Source: Peteryoungia desertarenae | Lineage (GTDB): Bacteria; Pseudomonadota; Alphaproteobacteria; Rhizobiales; Rhizobiaceae | DNA length: 64,000 nt | Reading direction: 5' to 3' | NCBI RefSeq assembly: GCF_005860795.2 | Contig: NZ_CP058350.1 | Span: 2,138,501-2,202,500, forward strand | Shown here: positions 34,994 to 44,106 of the stretch, piece after piece | Numbering within the stretch: the stretch's first letter is position 1 | How the letters are laid out: the number at the start of each line of letters is the position of its first letter | Translations under genes and position numbers: made by a program | The notes under the pieces: model-generated | What the model saw: only the letters and a program-made list of their open reading frames with translations | Told to the model about the DNA's origin: nothing | Databases searched by the model: none

Positions 34994-35146
34994 ATGTTCG
35001 AACCTATCCGTAAAATCGCCCGTTCGCTGCGTGTGCCTTCTGTTGCCGAGCGCGAAATGATGTATCTCAACGGCGCCCGCGACCTCGTCGACCTGGAATA
35101 CCGCCAGCGTCAGATAGACCGTGGCATGTTCCGTCGCGGCTTCTGA
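34994..35146 (+). CDS. DUF3563 small protein
   Basis: A 50-residue protein matching the short DUF3563 family: MFEPIRKIARSLRVPS, then AEREMMYLNGARDLVDLEYR and QRQIDRGMF. It is highly charged and probably helical, without a membrane segment. The ATG at 34994 is preceded by GAGGA at a good distance. The family is found in alpha- and betaproteobacteria and has no known role. It stands alone between rsh and the DUF2062 gene. Confidence 0.8.
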   Translation: MFEPIRKIARSLRVPSVAEREMMYLNGARDLVDLEYRQRQIDRGMFRRGF

Positions 35147-35270
35147 TAACGGCTGAAATGCTGAATGGCGCCGGCTGCTCGGTCGGCGTCCGCAAAGACG
35201 GGGTCCCATAAGACAAAGGGATACCTCGCGGGTCTTGTCCTTGGCGGACAAAATCCCGTAGATAGACGGC

Positions 35271-35855
35271 ATGTTGTTTCGTCGTCGCCAGCCAATCTCG
35301 TTTTCCAACAAGCTTCGCGAATTCGTGTGGCCTCGCAAGGGTTTTACAAGACCTTTTCACTACGTTGCAAAACGCATCCTCCGGCTTACGGCGACGCCGC
35401 ATGCGATTGCTGCCGGTGTCGTGGCTGGTGTCATCGCATCCTGGACGCCCTTCATGGGCTTTCACTTCATCCTGGCTTTCGTCCTTGCCTATCTGTTCGC
35501 CGGCAACATGGTGGCTGCGGCTTTGGGCACAGCCTTCGGCAATCCTTTGACCTTTCCCCTGATCTGGGCGACCACCTGGGAAGTGGGAGAAATGATCCTG
35601 GATCGGGGAGCCGATGTGGAACGCAAGATCAACCTGCACAAGCTCTTCTCCTCTTTCGAAGTGCACCAGCTGTGGGAACCGGTCCTCAAGCCCATGTTGG
35701 TCGGAGCAATCCCTCTGGCATTTGTGAGCGGCATCATCTTCTACATCTTGACCTATCTTGCCGTGCATGGTTTCCAGCGTCGACGCAGGTTGCGTCTGGC
35801 CGAGCGGGCCAAGGCCCGCCTCGCGACGGCGCTTGATGGCAAGGCGAGCGTCTGA
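35271..35855 (+). CDS. DUF2062 membrane protein
   Basis: A 194-residue membrane protein of the DUF2062 family with three or four hydrophobic segments. The conserved core is [36 protein letters not shown] and [17 protein letters not shown]; the C terminus is strongly basic ([14 protein letters not shown]), likely in the cytoplasm. The start has two Arg-rich stretches. It is two bases ahead of acpS, so the two are co-translated; a role in envelope lipid or protein biogenesis is possible but unproven. Confidence 0.85.
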   Translation: MLFRRRQPISFSNKLREFVWPRKGFTRPFHYVAKRILRLTATPHAIAAGVVAGVIASWTPFMGFHFILAFVLAYLFAGNMVAAALGTAFGNPLTFPLIWATTWEVGEMILDRGADVERKINLHKLFSSFEVHQLWEPVLKPMLVGAIPLAFVSGIIFYILTYLAVHGFQRRRRLRLAERAKARLATALDGKASV

Positions 35856-35857
35856 TC

Positions 35858-36262
35858 ATGATCATCGGTTTGGGAAGCGACCTGATGGACATTCGAAGGG
35901 TCGAGCAGTCGCTGGAGCGGTTCGGAGACCGTTTCACCCATCGCTGCTTCACCGAAATCGAGCGCCGCAAGTCCGACGGTCGCAAGAATCGTGCAGCGTC
36001 CTATGCCAAGCGCTTTGCTGCCAAGGAGGCGATGTGCAAGGCGCTGGGCACAGGAATTGCGCAGGGCGTTTTCTGGAAGGACATGGGCGTCATAAATCTG
36101 CCGTCAGGCAAGCCCACGATGAAACTCACCGGAGGGGCAGAAGAAGTGCTCAATCGGCTGCTGCCGCCCGGCCATCGTCCCGTCATCCATCTCACCATCA
36201 CCGATGATTTCCCCTATGCCCAGGCCTTCGTCATCATCGAAGCACTGCCGACCGACACCTGA
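35858..36262 (+). CDS. acpS: Holo-[acyl-carrier-protein] synthase
   Basis: A 134-residue enzyme that attaches 4'-phosphopantetheine from CoA to acyl carrier protein. Typical motifs are [15 protein letters not shown] (metal-binding aspartate) and [15 protein letters not shown] (the KEA motif), with HLTITDD near the end. It begins two bases after the DUF2062 stop and leads into lepB-rnc-era, the usual alphaproteobacterial order. Confidence 0.94.
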   Translation: MIIGLGSDLMDIRRVEQSLERFGDRFTHRCFTEIERRKSDGRKNRAASYAKRFAAKEAMCKALGTGIAQGVFWKDMGVINLPSGKPTMKLTGGAEEVLNRLLPPGHRPVIHLTITDDFPYAQAFVIIEALPTDT

Positions 36263-36357
36263 GACAGGTGGCCGCGCAGAAGACGGTGGCATGGACATTG
36301 CCGTTGACGCACGAAACGACTAGGAAGGGCGGGAATTTGCAAAAGGAAACCACCAGC

Positions 36358-37095
36358 GTGAGCGAAGACAAGAAGCCAAGCGCCCTTTGGGAAAACATCA
36401 AGGTCATTATCCAGGCGCTGCTGCTGGCGATGGTTATCCGGACGGTCTTCTTTCAACCCTTCACGATCCCGTCCGGCTCGATGATGCCGACCTTGCTGGT
36501 CGGTGACTATATCTTCGTCAACAAGTTCTCCTACGGTTACTCGAAGTATTCCTTGCCGTTTTCACCCGATCTGTTCGAAGGTCGCATCTTCGCAAGTGAA
36601 CCGGAGCGTGGCGATATTGCCGTCTTCCGTTTCCCGCCAAACCCGAAAATCGACTATATCAAGCGTGTTGTCGGCCTGCCCGGCGATCGCATCCAGATGA
36701 TCGATGGCGCGCTCTTCATCAATGGTCAGCCTGTGCCGCGTGTTGAAGACGGCACGTTTACATCGGATTACCGTCTCGATCCCGGTGCGGATGTGCCGAT
36801 GTTACGCGAAACGCTGGAGAATGGCGTGAGCTACGAGACGCTCGATCAGGCGCAGAACACCCGTGGCGACAACACCCGGGAATTCATTGTTCCCGAAGGT
36901 CATTATTTCATGATGGGCGACAACCGCGACAACTCGCTCGACAGCCGCTTTGATGTCGGCTTCGTTCCGGCTGAAAATCTTGTCGGCAAGGCTTCGCTCA
37001 TTTTCTTCTCGCTCGGCAATGACACCTCGTTCCGCGAAATCTGGAAATGGCCGACCAACATGCGCTGGGATCGGTTGTTCAAGGCGGTCGAATGA
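36358..37095 (+). CDS. lepB: Signal peptidase I
   Basis: A 245-residue inner-membrane protease that removes signal peptides. One N-terminal membrane helix (VIIQALLLAMVIRTVFF) is followed by the catalytic serine in IPSGSMMPTL, the lysine in IDYIKRVVGLPGDR and the box HYFMMGDNRDNSLDSR. The frame is open from 36268. GTG at 36358 (MSEDKK) with AAGGA ten bases ahead is preferred; TTG at 36337 with GGAAGGG ahead is a real alternative adding seven residues. The stop overlaps the rnc start. Confidence 0.93.
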   Translation: MSEDKKPSALWENIKVIIQALLLAMVIRTVFFQPFTIPSGSMMPTLLVGDYIFVNKFSYGYSKYSLPFSPDLFEGRIFASEPERGDIAVFRFPPNPKIDYIKRVVGLPGDRIQMIDGALFINGQPVPRVEDGTFTSDYRLDPGADVPMLRETLENGVSYETLDQAQNTRGDNTREFIVPEGHYFMMGDNRDNSLDSRFDVGFVPAENLVGKASLIFFSLGNDTSFREIWKWPTNMRWDRLFKAVE

Positions 37096-37802
37096 AGAAA
37101 CCGGCGGCACTTGCGGAGGAGGAATGGCGGCAGCTTGAAGAGGCGGTTGGACACCGCTTTGTCGATCGCGACCGCCTGAGCCGGGCTCTCACTCACGCAA
37201 GTGTCACCGCCTCGAAGACGCGCGGGGACTATGAGCGGCTTGAGTTTCTGGGCGACCGCGTGCTTGGTCTGTGCATCGCCGAACTGCTGTTCTCGGTCCA
37301 CAGCACGGCGACCGAGGGCGAGCTTTCGGTTCGCTTCAACCAGCTCGTCAGCGCCGAAACATGTGCGGCCATCGCCGACGAACTCGCTCTCCATCGCTTC
37401 ATTCGCACCGGGGCCGATGTCAAGGCGATCACGGCGAAGAACATGCTGAATGTCCGTGCTGATGTGGTGGAAAGCCTGATTGCCGCTATCTATCTGGATG
37501 CTGGCCTGGAAGCCGCGCGGGCGTTCATCCTGCGCCACTGGACCGAACGCGCGCGCAGCGCCGAAGGTGCAAGGCGTGACGCCAAGACCGAATTGCAGGA
37601 ATGGGCCCATGCCCGCCATGGCAGGGCGCCGACATATAAGGTTGCCGAACGATCCGGACCGGATCATGATCCCCGTTTTACGGTGATCGTCGAAATCCCC
37701 GGGGTTGCACCCGAGACAGGAACAGAACGCTCAAAGCGCGCTGCCGAACAGGTGGCCGCCACGAAGCTCCTCGAACGAGAGGGCATCTGGACAAAGTCCT
37801 GA
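37092..37802 (+). CDS. rnc: Ribonuclease III
   Basis: A 236-residue double-strand-specific endoribonuclease for rRNA processing. The signature ERLEFLGDRVLGL is present, as is the second metal site region (NVRADVVESLIAAIYLD). The C-terminal dsRNA-binding domain is at about residues 155-230 (DAKTELQEWAHA and SKRAAEQVAATKLLE). The ATG shares four bases with the lepB stop (ATGA), meaning coupled translation. Confidence 0.95.
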   Translation: MKKPAALAEEEWRQLEEAVGHRFVDRDRLSRALTHASVTASKTRGDYERLEFLGDRVLGLCIAELLFSVHSTATEGELSVRFNQLVSAETCAAIADELALHRFIRTGADVKAITAKNMLNVRADVVESLIAAIYLDAGLEAARAFILRHWTERARSAEGARRDAKTELQEWAHARHGRAPTYKVAERSGPDHDPRFTVIVEIPGVAPETGTERSKRAAEQVAATKLLEREGIWTKS

Positions 37803-37821
37803 TCAGCCCCGATTGGAAGTC

Positions 37822-38766
37822 ATGACCGAACACGAAAACACAGAAGCCGCTGGCGAACCGGCGGCACATTCACCGACCAAATCCGGTTTTGTTGCCCTCA
37901 TCGGGCCAACCAATGCCGGCAAGTCGACGCTGGTGAACCGCTTTGTCGGAGCCAAGGTCTCGATCGTCAGCCACAAGGTGCAGACGACGCGGGCCGTGAT
38001 GCGCGGAATCGCGATCCACAAGAACGCCCAGATCGTTTTCATGGACACGCCCGGCATCTTCAAGCCGCGCCGCAAGCTTGACCGTGCCATGGTCACTTCC
38101 GCCTGGGGTGGTGCCAAGGATGCCGATCTGATTCTGCTCCTGATTGATAGCGAGCGCGGGCTTCGCGGTGATGCCGAGGCGATCCTGGAGGGGCTGAAGG
38201 ATGTGCCGCAGCCCAAGATCCTGGTGCTCAACAAGATCGACCGGGTCAAGGCCGAAGACCTCCTGCAACTGGCCGCCAAGGCCAATGAAGCCGTCAAGTT
38301 CGAGCGGACCTTCATGATCTCGGCAACGACGGGCTCAGGCTGCGACGATGTCATGGATTATCTGGCAGACACTTTCCCGGAAGGCCCGTGGTACTACCCC
38401 GAGGATCAGATTTCCGATCTGCCCATGCGCCAGCTCGCTGCTGAAATCACCCGCGAGAAACTGTTTCTGCGTCTCCACCAGGAGCTTCCCTACTCGTCGC
38501 ATGTCGAGACGGAGAAGTGGGAAGAGCGCAAGGATGGTTCGGTGCGAATCGAGCAGGTGATCTATGTCGAGCGCGACAGCCAGAAGAAGATCGTGCTTGG
38601 CAAGAATGGCGAGGCGATCAAGTCGATCTCGACTGCTTCCCGCAAGGAGATGTCGGAGATCCTTGAACAGCCGGTGCATCTGTTCCTGTTCGTCAAGGTT
38701 CGCGAGAACTGGGGCAATGATCCCGAGCGCTTCCGCGAGATGGGCCTGGAGTTCCCGCGGGATTGA
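37822..38766 (+). CDS. era: GTPase Era
   Basis: A 314-residue GTPase that binds 16S rRNA and helps build the 30S subunit. G1 reads GPTNAGKST, G3 DTPG and G4 NKID; the C-terminal KH domain includes EQVIYVERDSQKKIVLGKNG. The first 20 residues are a polar extension. The ATG at 37822 is 19 bases after the rnc stop; the upstream part of the frame overlaps rnc and was rejected. Confidence 0.95.
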   Translation: MTEHENTEAAGEPAAHSPTKSGFVALIGPTNAGKSTLVNRFVGAKVSIVSHKVQTTRAVMRGIAIHKNAQIVFMDTPGIFKPRRKLDRAMVTSAWGGAKDADLILLLIDSERGLRGDAEAILEGLKDVPQPKILVLNKIDRVKAEDLLQLAAKANEAVKFERTFMISATTGSGCDDVMDYLADTFPEGPWYYPEDQISDLPMRQLAAEITREKLFLRLHQELPYSSHVETEKWEERKDGSVRIEQVIYVERDSQKKIVLGKNGEAIKSISTASRKEMSEILEQPVHLFLFVKVRENWGNDPERFREMGLEFPRD

Positions 38767-38782
38767 ATGAAGCCGACGCGTT

Positions 38783-39973
38783 TCAGGCTTTGCGCGCCTG
38801 GACGCGCTTCGTCACGAGATTTGCGATCGCCGGGCCGAACAGGAGCACCAGTATCAGCCTGGTTGTCTGTAACGCCATGACAAAGGACATATCGACCGGC
38901 GTCGAGGCGGCGATGATCGCAATCGAATCGAGCCCTCCGGGGCTGGTGGCGAGATAGGCCGTCAGCGGGTCAATGTCGAAGGCATACCAGAGCAACCAGC
39001 CCAGCCCGCCACAAAAGGCCATCAAGACGAGGATCGACCCGACGATCTGGGGCAGGGCGTTTGCCGCATGCCGCAGGATCCTGCGGGTGAAGCTGAGACC
39101 GATTTTCCAGCCGATCACTCCATAGGAGAGGGCGAGAAGCCATTCCGGCAGTTGCAGGGTAATGTAACCCAGAACATGAAGCAGCGTCGTCGAGATCATT
39201 GGCAGCAGCATCGTGCCCGCCGGAATGCGCAACCAGGCGCCGATGGCCGCTGACGCATAGGCAACTGCGAGTGTCTTGCCGAGATCCAGCCAGTCGGTTT
39301 GCGGAAACCAGACGATCGGTGTCGCCGCACCGCCTGCCGCGCCGAAGACAAAGGCAGCCACGATGGATGCTCCACCGGCAACAAAGGCAACCCGCAGATA
39401 CTGCATGAAGGCGACAAGCCGCGCATCTGCGCCATGGGATTCTGCCATCAGCACCATGGCCGAAGCCGCCCCCGCAGATGTGCCCCATATGGCTGTCGTG
39501 CCGGGAAGGATCTCGGCACGTGCCAGGAGATAGCCAAGCAGGCCGCTGGCAGCAATGACGGCGGATACGGTCACGAGAAAGACAGGCCAGTCTCGGACAA
39601 CAGTCCCAAGCGTATCGAGATCCAGCGAACGCGCAATGATGCAGCCGATCATCGCATGGGATGCGATATAGGGAATGCGATGGACGGCGAGCCTTGCCCC
39701 GTTGGTCGCAACGACAATCGCTGCTGCCATCGGGCCAATCAACAATGCGCCCGGCATGTGCGTGAGATAAAGTGCCACCGAAAAGGCAAGTGACACAGCA
39801 ACAAGGATGAACCAGCGCAAGGCTGGATGGAGAGGCGTGAGAAGACCCGGTGGCGGTTCGGTCAGCAGCTGAGGGCTGACGGTCGCGCGGCCTTCATCAG
39901 GTTGGTCCGGTTCGCCACCCTTCGAGCTATTCTGATCTGTCTGCCTGTCCGTCACCGGCGGTGCATCCGTCAT
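38783..39973 (-). CDS. AbrB-family membrane protein (putative ammonia monooxygenase-like)
   Basis: A 396-residue integral membrane protein with about nine to eleven helices in two repeated halves. It matches the family often mislabelled as AbrB regulators or ammonia monooxygenase, which has no DNA-binding domain. Repeated motifs: GALLIGPMAAAIV and AGTMLLPMISTTLL; the C-terminal half has TSPGGLDSIAIIAAST. The first 50 residues are polar and probably cytoplasmic. It lies on the strand opposite era and recO, breaking the usual era-recO link. Transport function is inferred only. Confidence 0.8.
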   Translation of the reverse strand: MTDAPPVTDRQTDQNSSKGGEPDQPDEGRATVSPQLLTEPPPGLLTPLHPALRWFILVAVSLAFSVALYLTHMPGALLIGPMAAAIVVATNGARLAVHRIPYIASHAMIGCIIARSLDLDTLGTVVRDWPVFLVTVSAVIAASGLLGYLLARAEILPGTTAIWGTSAGAASAMVLMAESHGADARLVAFMQYLRVAFVAGGASIVAAFVFGAAGGAATPIVWFPQTDWLDLGKTLAVAYASAAIGAWLRIPAGTMLLPMISTTLLHVLGYITLQLPEWLLALSYGVIGWKIGLSFTRRILRHAANALPQIVGSILVLMAFCGGLGWLLWYAFDIDPLTAYLATSPGGLDSIAIIAASTPVDMSFVMALQTTRLILVLLFGPAIANLVTKRVQARKA

Positions 39974-40157
39974 CAATCTGCGCACAAAAATGCACTTGCA
40001 TCATTACGCCAGTTTGCAGCCCGCATGACAGCCAATTTGTTTGCATCGATCATAAACTCTGTCGATCAAACCCAACGAGAGGGGCGGGTCATGGTCCGCC
40101 GTAGTTCCGGATGCGGAATCGGTTGTTTCGCAAGCCCTGCCTAGGGTAGAACAGGCC

Positions 40158-40940
40158 ATGCAATGGACAGATGAAGCCATCCTTCTCGGTGTGCGTCGCC
40201 ACGGGGAAACCAGCGTGATTGCGGAGATGATGACGCGCGAGCGCGGACGCCATCTCGGCATGGTCCGCTCGGGGCGGTCGCGCGCCATGCAGCCGGTTCT
40301 GCAGCCGGGCAACCGGTTGGAGGTGACCTGGCGCGCCCGGCTGGACGAGCATCTTGGCGAATACCGGATTGAGCCTTTGATGCTGCGGGCAGGGCGGCTG
40401 ATGGAAAGCGCGACCGCAGTCTATGGCGTCCAGGCGCTTGGCGGTCTTCTGCGGCTTCTGCCCGAGCGCGACCCGCATCCGCATCTCTACCAGACTTTGG
40501 ACATCATTCTGGATCACCTCGACGAGCCGGCCATGGCTGGCGAACTCTTCGTGCGCTTCGAATTGGCCGTGTTGAATGATCTCGGCTTCGGGCTGGATCT
40601 GGAGGAATGCGCAGCAACCGGGACGCGCGAGGACCTCGCCTATGTCTCCCCCAAATCCGGTCGAGCCGTCTCGAGAACTGCAGGCCAGCCTTACGCCGAT
40701 CGCATGCTCACACTGCCGGATTTTCTGAAATCCGGCGCTTCACGAGCTGCTGACGCCGAAATGCTGGCAGCAGCGTTCCGATTGACAGGTTTTTTCCTTG
40801 AAAGACATGTCTACGAGCCGCGCGGCATCAACGCCGGCACGGCTCGTGAGGGCTTCTGTCAGGCCGCGTTGAAGACCTTGCGGTCGGCGGTCGAAGAAAC
40901 GGGCGTTGGAGCATTGGCGGCACCGAGCAGCAGTGCCTGA
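40158..40940 (+). CDS. recO: DNA repair protein RecO
   Basis: A 260-residue recombination mediator that loads RecA together with RecR. The N-terminal OB-fold region is typical ([19 protein letters not shown] and [14 protein letters not shown]), followed by the helical domain with LHPHLY-like and [14 protein letters not shown] segments. The last about 27 codons overlap, on the other strand, with the end of a small unknown gene. It is separated from era by the AbrB-family gene. Confidence 0.93.
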   Translation: MQWTDEAILLGVRRHGETSVIAEMMTRERGRHLGMVRSGRSRAMQPVLQPGNRLEVTWRARLDEHLGEYRIEPLMLRAGRLMESATAVYGVQALGGLLRLLPERDPHPHLYQTLDIILDHLDEPAMAGELFVRFELAVLNDLGFGLDLEECAATGTREDLAYVSPKSGRAVSRTAGQPYADRMLTLPDFLKSGASRAADAEMLAAAFRLTGFFLERHVYEPRGINAGTAREGFCQAALKTLRSAVEETGVGALAAPSSSA

Positions 40941-41122
40941 TCCTCGGGTGCAGAATTCTGCATGTGCTCGTGAATGGCACGGCGCAGCTCGCCGATGCTT
41001 TCGTATTGGCTGCCGTCCAGATCGATGACCGGGAACTTTACCGCAATGAATTTCAGCCGATCACCGTCGGGAATGGTGATGCCGACCGGGACTCCTGCAT
41101 ATTCGATAACTTGCTTCTTCAT
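40859..41122 (-). CDS. Small conserved-looking protein of unknown function
   Basis: An 87-residue soluble protein: [20 protein letters not shown], a strand-rich first half ([13 protein letters not shown]) and a helical second half ([13 protein letters not shown]), then a disordered Pro/Ser tail. A good GAGGA ribosome site precedes the ATG, which argues for a real gene. Its last 82 bases overlap the 3' end of recO in antisense. I do not recognise the family. Confidence 0.6.
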   Translation of the reverse strand: MKKQVIEYAGVPVGITIPDGDRLKFIAVKFPVIDLDGSQYESIGELRRAIHEHMQNSAPEDQALLLGAANAPTPVSSTADRKVFNAA

Positions 41123-41521
41123 GACATGATCCTCGCCTGCGCATCCCGCGCGGCGTCAATTCTTCGTCGATTTCTTTATGAACGGTGCTAGCGCAGAGTC
41201 ACATTCGACAGATGCGGGAGCGGCGGGACGATCCCGCCACAAGGCGCGAGGAATATCGCCAGGTTCCGGCGGTTCTCAGAAACACAACTTGCATTTCGCT
41301 GACCTCCTTCTTTGGCTGGGCTTCGGACATGAAACCAATCACTGGCTTCGCAGTCAGAACCGAACCAGTGCTTCAAAGGTAGGTGCGCGCCCTGAATTCG
41401 TCAACGGAAAAGATGCGTTAGATAAAACATTTTTCTCTTGCTGCGATGCAAAAGACTGAATGCGGCAAAAAAGATCTGACAATCCAGTGATTGTCAGAAA
41501 ATCTTCTTACTCTGGGCAAAA
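41123..41521. other. 399-bp intergenic region
   Basis: No convincing gene. It contains a perfect hairpin GGCGGGA-CGA-TCCCGCC (41222-41238) without a T run, and a short AT-rich part near 41430. The promoter of the 87-residue protein gene must lie here. Plus-strand frames in this stretch lack ribosome sites. Confidence 0.4.
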
Positions 41522-42742
41522 TTATGCCGTGCTTGGCATGGGGCGGATGACAGCCTGTTCGCGGATCGGCCAATGCACCACTGCCGCGAAAATGCCAAGT
41601 GCCACACCTAACCACCAGACCTGGTCATAGGTTCCGAAGTGGTCGTAAAGATATCCACCCATCCACACGCCGAGGAACGAACCGATCTGGTGCGACAGGA
41701 AGACCAGTCCACCGAGCAGGCCGAGATGGCGTGTGCCGAACATGATCGCGACTAGCCCGTTGGTTGGTGGTACGGTCGAAAGCCAGAGCAGCCCCATGAC
41801 GGCGGCAAAGACGATGACAGCGCCAGGCGTCTGCGGCAGAAGCAGAAACAGTGTCACCACGACGGAGCGACCAAGATAGATCAGCGCCAGGAAATAGGGC
41901 TTTGAATAGCGCTGACCGATGAAACCCGCGGCAAGCGAGCCGATAATGTTGAAAAAGCCGATCAGTGCCATCGCAATGACGGCATAGCGCGCTTCGATCC
42001 CGATATCGCCGAGATAGGCCGGGAAATGGGCGGTGATGAAAGCCACCTGAAAGCCACAGACAAAGAAGCCGGCTGTCAGCAGCAGATAGCTGCGATGGGC
42101 GAAGGCTTCCTTGAGCGCATCCGCGACCGTCTGTTCATACTGGGCATGGGATTGGCTGCCGGACGACGAGTTGCCGCGCAGCGGGATCGCAAAGATCGGG
42201 ATGATCAGCATCAGCACGGACAGGTAGACAAGGCTATCTGACCAGCCGACCGCCGAAATGAGCCCCTGGCTGAGCGGCGCAAAGATGAACATGCCGGCGG
42301 AACCCGCTGCCGTGCCGATGCCAAAGGCCAGCGAACGCTGCTCTGGCGTTACGTTACGTGCAAAGGCGGAGAGGATGACGCTGAACGAGCCAGCCCCGAT
42401 CGCCATACCAACGAGGACGCCACCGCCGATATGCAGCCAGATCGGTGCCGTGGCATTCGCCATCAGCAGCAGACCGGCTGCATAAAGCCCGCCCGAAGCG
42501 GCCAGAACCCGACCGGTGCCATATTTGTCTGCCAGCGCTCCGAAGAAAGGCTGGCTGAGCCCCCAGCAGAGGTTCTGGAACGCCATGGCAAGACCGAAGG
42601 TCTGCCGATCCCATCCCCGGTCTGCTAGCATCGGAAGCTGAAAGAAGCCCATCGCCGATCGTGGGCCGAAGGTCATCATCGCGATCAGCGAGCCGGCAAT
42701 GATGATCAGCCACGGCATGGGGGAACGGGCAATCGCGGGCAT
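41522..42742 (-). CDS. Major facilitator superfamily transporter
   Basis: A 406-residue membrane protein with twelve predicted helices. The MFS loop 2-3 motif is visible (FGALADKYGTGRVL) and the central cytoplasmic loop is short and polar (RGNSSSGSQSHAQYEQ). It resembles the oxalate/formate antiporter and monocarboxylate group. A near-perfect AAGGAGATAT precedes the ATG at 42742, so the extra upstream frame is excluded. The substrate is unknown; no enzyme gene is linked. Confidence 0.87.
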   Translation of the reverse strand: MPAIARSPMPWLIIIAGSLIAMMTFGPRSAMGFFQLPMLADRGWDRQTFGLAMAFQNLCWGLSQPFFGALADKYGTGRVLAASGGLYAAGLLLMANATAPIWLHIGGGVLVGMAIGAGSFSVILSAFARNVTPEQRSLAFGIGTAAGSAGMFIFAPLSQGLISAVGWSDSLVYLSVLMLIIPIFAIPLRGNSSSGSQSHAQYEQTVADALKEAFAHRSYLLLTAGFFVCGFQVAFITAHFPAYLGDIGIEARYAVIAMALIGFFNIIGSLAAGFIGQRYSKPYFLALIYLGRSVVVTLFLLLPQTPGAVIVFAAVMGLLWLSTVPPTNGLVAIMFGTRHLGLLGGLVFLSHQIGSFLGVWMGGYLYDHFGTYDQVWWLGVALGIFAAVVHWPIREQAVIRPMPSTA

Positions 42743-42865
42743 GGCATATCTCCTTATGTGCCGGAAGATAGCCGCGGCTGCAAAACCTGCCAAATGCCAA
42801 TTGGTGAACTGGTGATCAGTGGAATTGATGAATATTTGGAATACGGTCAGTGAGACGTTGTCCCG

Positions 42866-42884
42866 GCGGCGGCGGCGGCGCCGG
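42866..42884. repeat. GGC trinucleotide run in a hairpin
   Basis: A short run of about five GGC units is flanked by CCCGGC and GCCGGG, which can pair. It lies 38 bases after the flagellin stop on the minus strand and may act as its terminator, though no T run follows. Confidence 0.4.
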
Positions 42885-42922
42885 GAGGCACGATGTCTTG
42901 GCGAAGCACAAATCTTTGCGGT

Positions 42923-43894
42923 TCAACGGAACAGCGACAGAATGTTCTGGGCGTTCGAATTTGCGATCGACAAAGCCTGGATCCCGAGCTGTTGCTGGGT
43001 CTGAAGGGCCTTCATTCGCGTCGCTTCTTCATTCATGTCGGCATCCACAAGCTGTCCTACCCCAACCTCAACGGCGGAACGAAGCTGGTTCAGGAATTCG
43101 TTCTGGATGTCGATGCGTGACTTGAGCGCGCCCAGCGTGGCGGTCACATCGGTCATGCGCAGCAGCATGGCATCGACGGTTTTGACCATGTCCTCGACCT
43201 CGGTTTCGGTTGTTGCCTGCGTGAGAATGATCTCCACGGTGCTTGGCGGATTGCTGGCTCCCTTGAGAATCACGAAGGCAGACCCCGCACCAACGGATGT
43301 CGCAAAGGCGTCACTGGTCAGAATGCCATATTGGCCAGCGCCCCCATTATCGATGAGATAGTTGATCCCGGTGACACCAACACCAGTCGTCACGTCATAC
43401 TTCAGCGTATCGAGGCGGATCGCGCCTGCAGCATCGCGAACGAAGGAAGAGACAATCGTCTTGTCATCGGAATCGGCGGCTGTGTTCCATTCAAGCCAGT
43501 TCTGTCCGCTGAAGCTTGAGGAATCGACAATCGTCCGCAACTGCTCCTTCAGCTGGGTGAGTTCGGTGTTGATCTTTTCCTTGTCCACGCCGGGCTGGCG
43601 GGCCGCAACGAGCTTGGCCTTGAACTCATCGACGATTTCGACCGCAGCCGCCATGCCGGAATAGGCCGTGTCGACGGTTGCAGCGCCAAGCGCCAGGGCA
43701 TCGCCGGCCGCGCCCATCGCCCGCTCATCCGAGCGCATCGTGGTTGCGATCGACCAGTAGGCAGCATTGTCGGCTGCTGAGCCAACACGGTAGCCGCTTG
43801 AAATTCTGATCTGGGATTGATCGAGAGCGCTGTTGATGGCGCGCAGAGAAGCAAGGGCCGCGATGGCGGCCCCATTCGTCATGATACTGCTCAT
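42923..43894 (-). CDS. Flagellin
   Basis: A 323-residue flagellin, the filament subunit of the flagellum. The N-terminal D0/D1 region is typical of rhizobial Fla proteins (MSSIMTNGAAIAALASLR, then RISSGYRVGSAADNAAYWSI) and so is the C-terminal helix (TRMKALQTQQQLGIQALSIA, ending NILSLFR). The middle part is short. No other flagellar or chemotaxis gene is in the window, so this is an isolated copy rather than part of the main fla cluster. There is no clear strong ribosome site, but the MSSIM start matches the family MTSIM start. Confidence 0.92.
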   Translation of the reverse strand: MSSIMTNGAAIAALASLRAINSALDQSQIRISSGYRVGSAADNAAYWSIATTMRSDERAMGAAGDALALGAATVDTAYSGMAAAVEIVDEFKAKLVAARQPGVDKEKINTELTQLKEQLRTIVDSSSFSGQNWLEWNTAADSDDKTIVSSFVRDAAGAIRLDTLKYDVTTGVGVTGINYLIDNGGAGQYGILTSDAFATSVGAGSAFVILKGASNPPSTVEIILTQATTETEVEDMVKTVDAMLLRMTDVTATLGALKSRIDIQNEFLNQLRSAVEVGVGQLVDADMNEEATRMKALQTQQQLGIQALSIANSNAQNILSLFR

Positions 43895-44106
43895 TTCACC
43901 GAGGACATTCAGGAGGGATCTGCAACCGCGAAACAGGAAGAAGGCTTCCCGGCGCCGTTCATGGCGCGTCCATTCGCAGGTGTTTTTTTAGGTTCCCATG
44001 GTGAATGAATACTTAAATACTATGAGAAAAGAGGGGTAATAATCAGCAGGCTTGATTTGGTGTGTCGACGGTCACACGAGCTCCGCGCCCTTTTGCCGGG
44101 CAATGG

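Noticed and set aside
34783..36262. Absence of pdxJ beside acpS
   Set aside because: pdxJ-acpS linkage is common in other proteobacteria, but the gene may simply lie elsewhere; absence from a window is not evidence of loss.
38783..39973. AbrB label taken as a DNA-binding regulator
   Set aside because: The protein is an integral membrane protein without a DNA-binding domain; the family name is misleading.
41222..41238. Perfect GC hairpin read as a terminator
   Set aside because: No T run on either strand and no gene ending close by.
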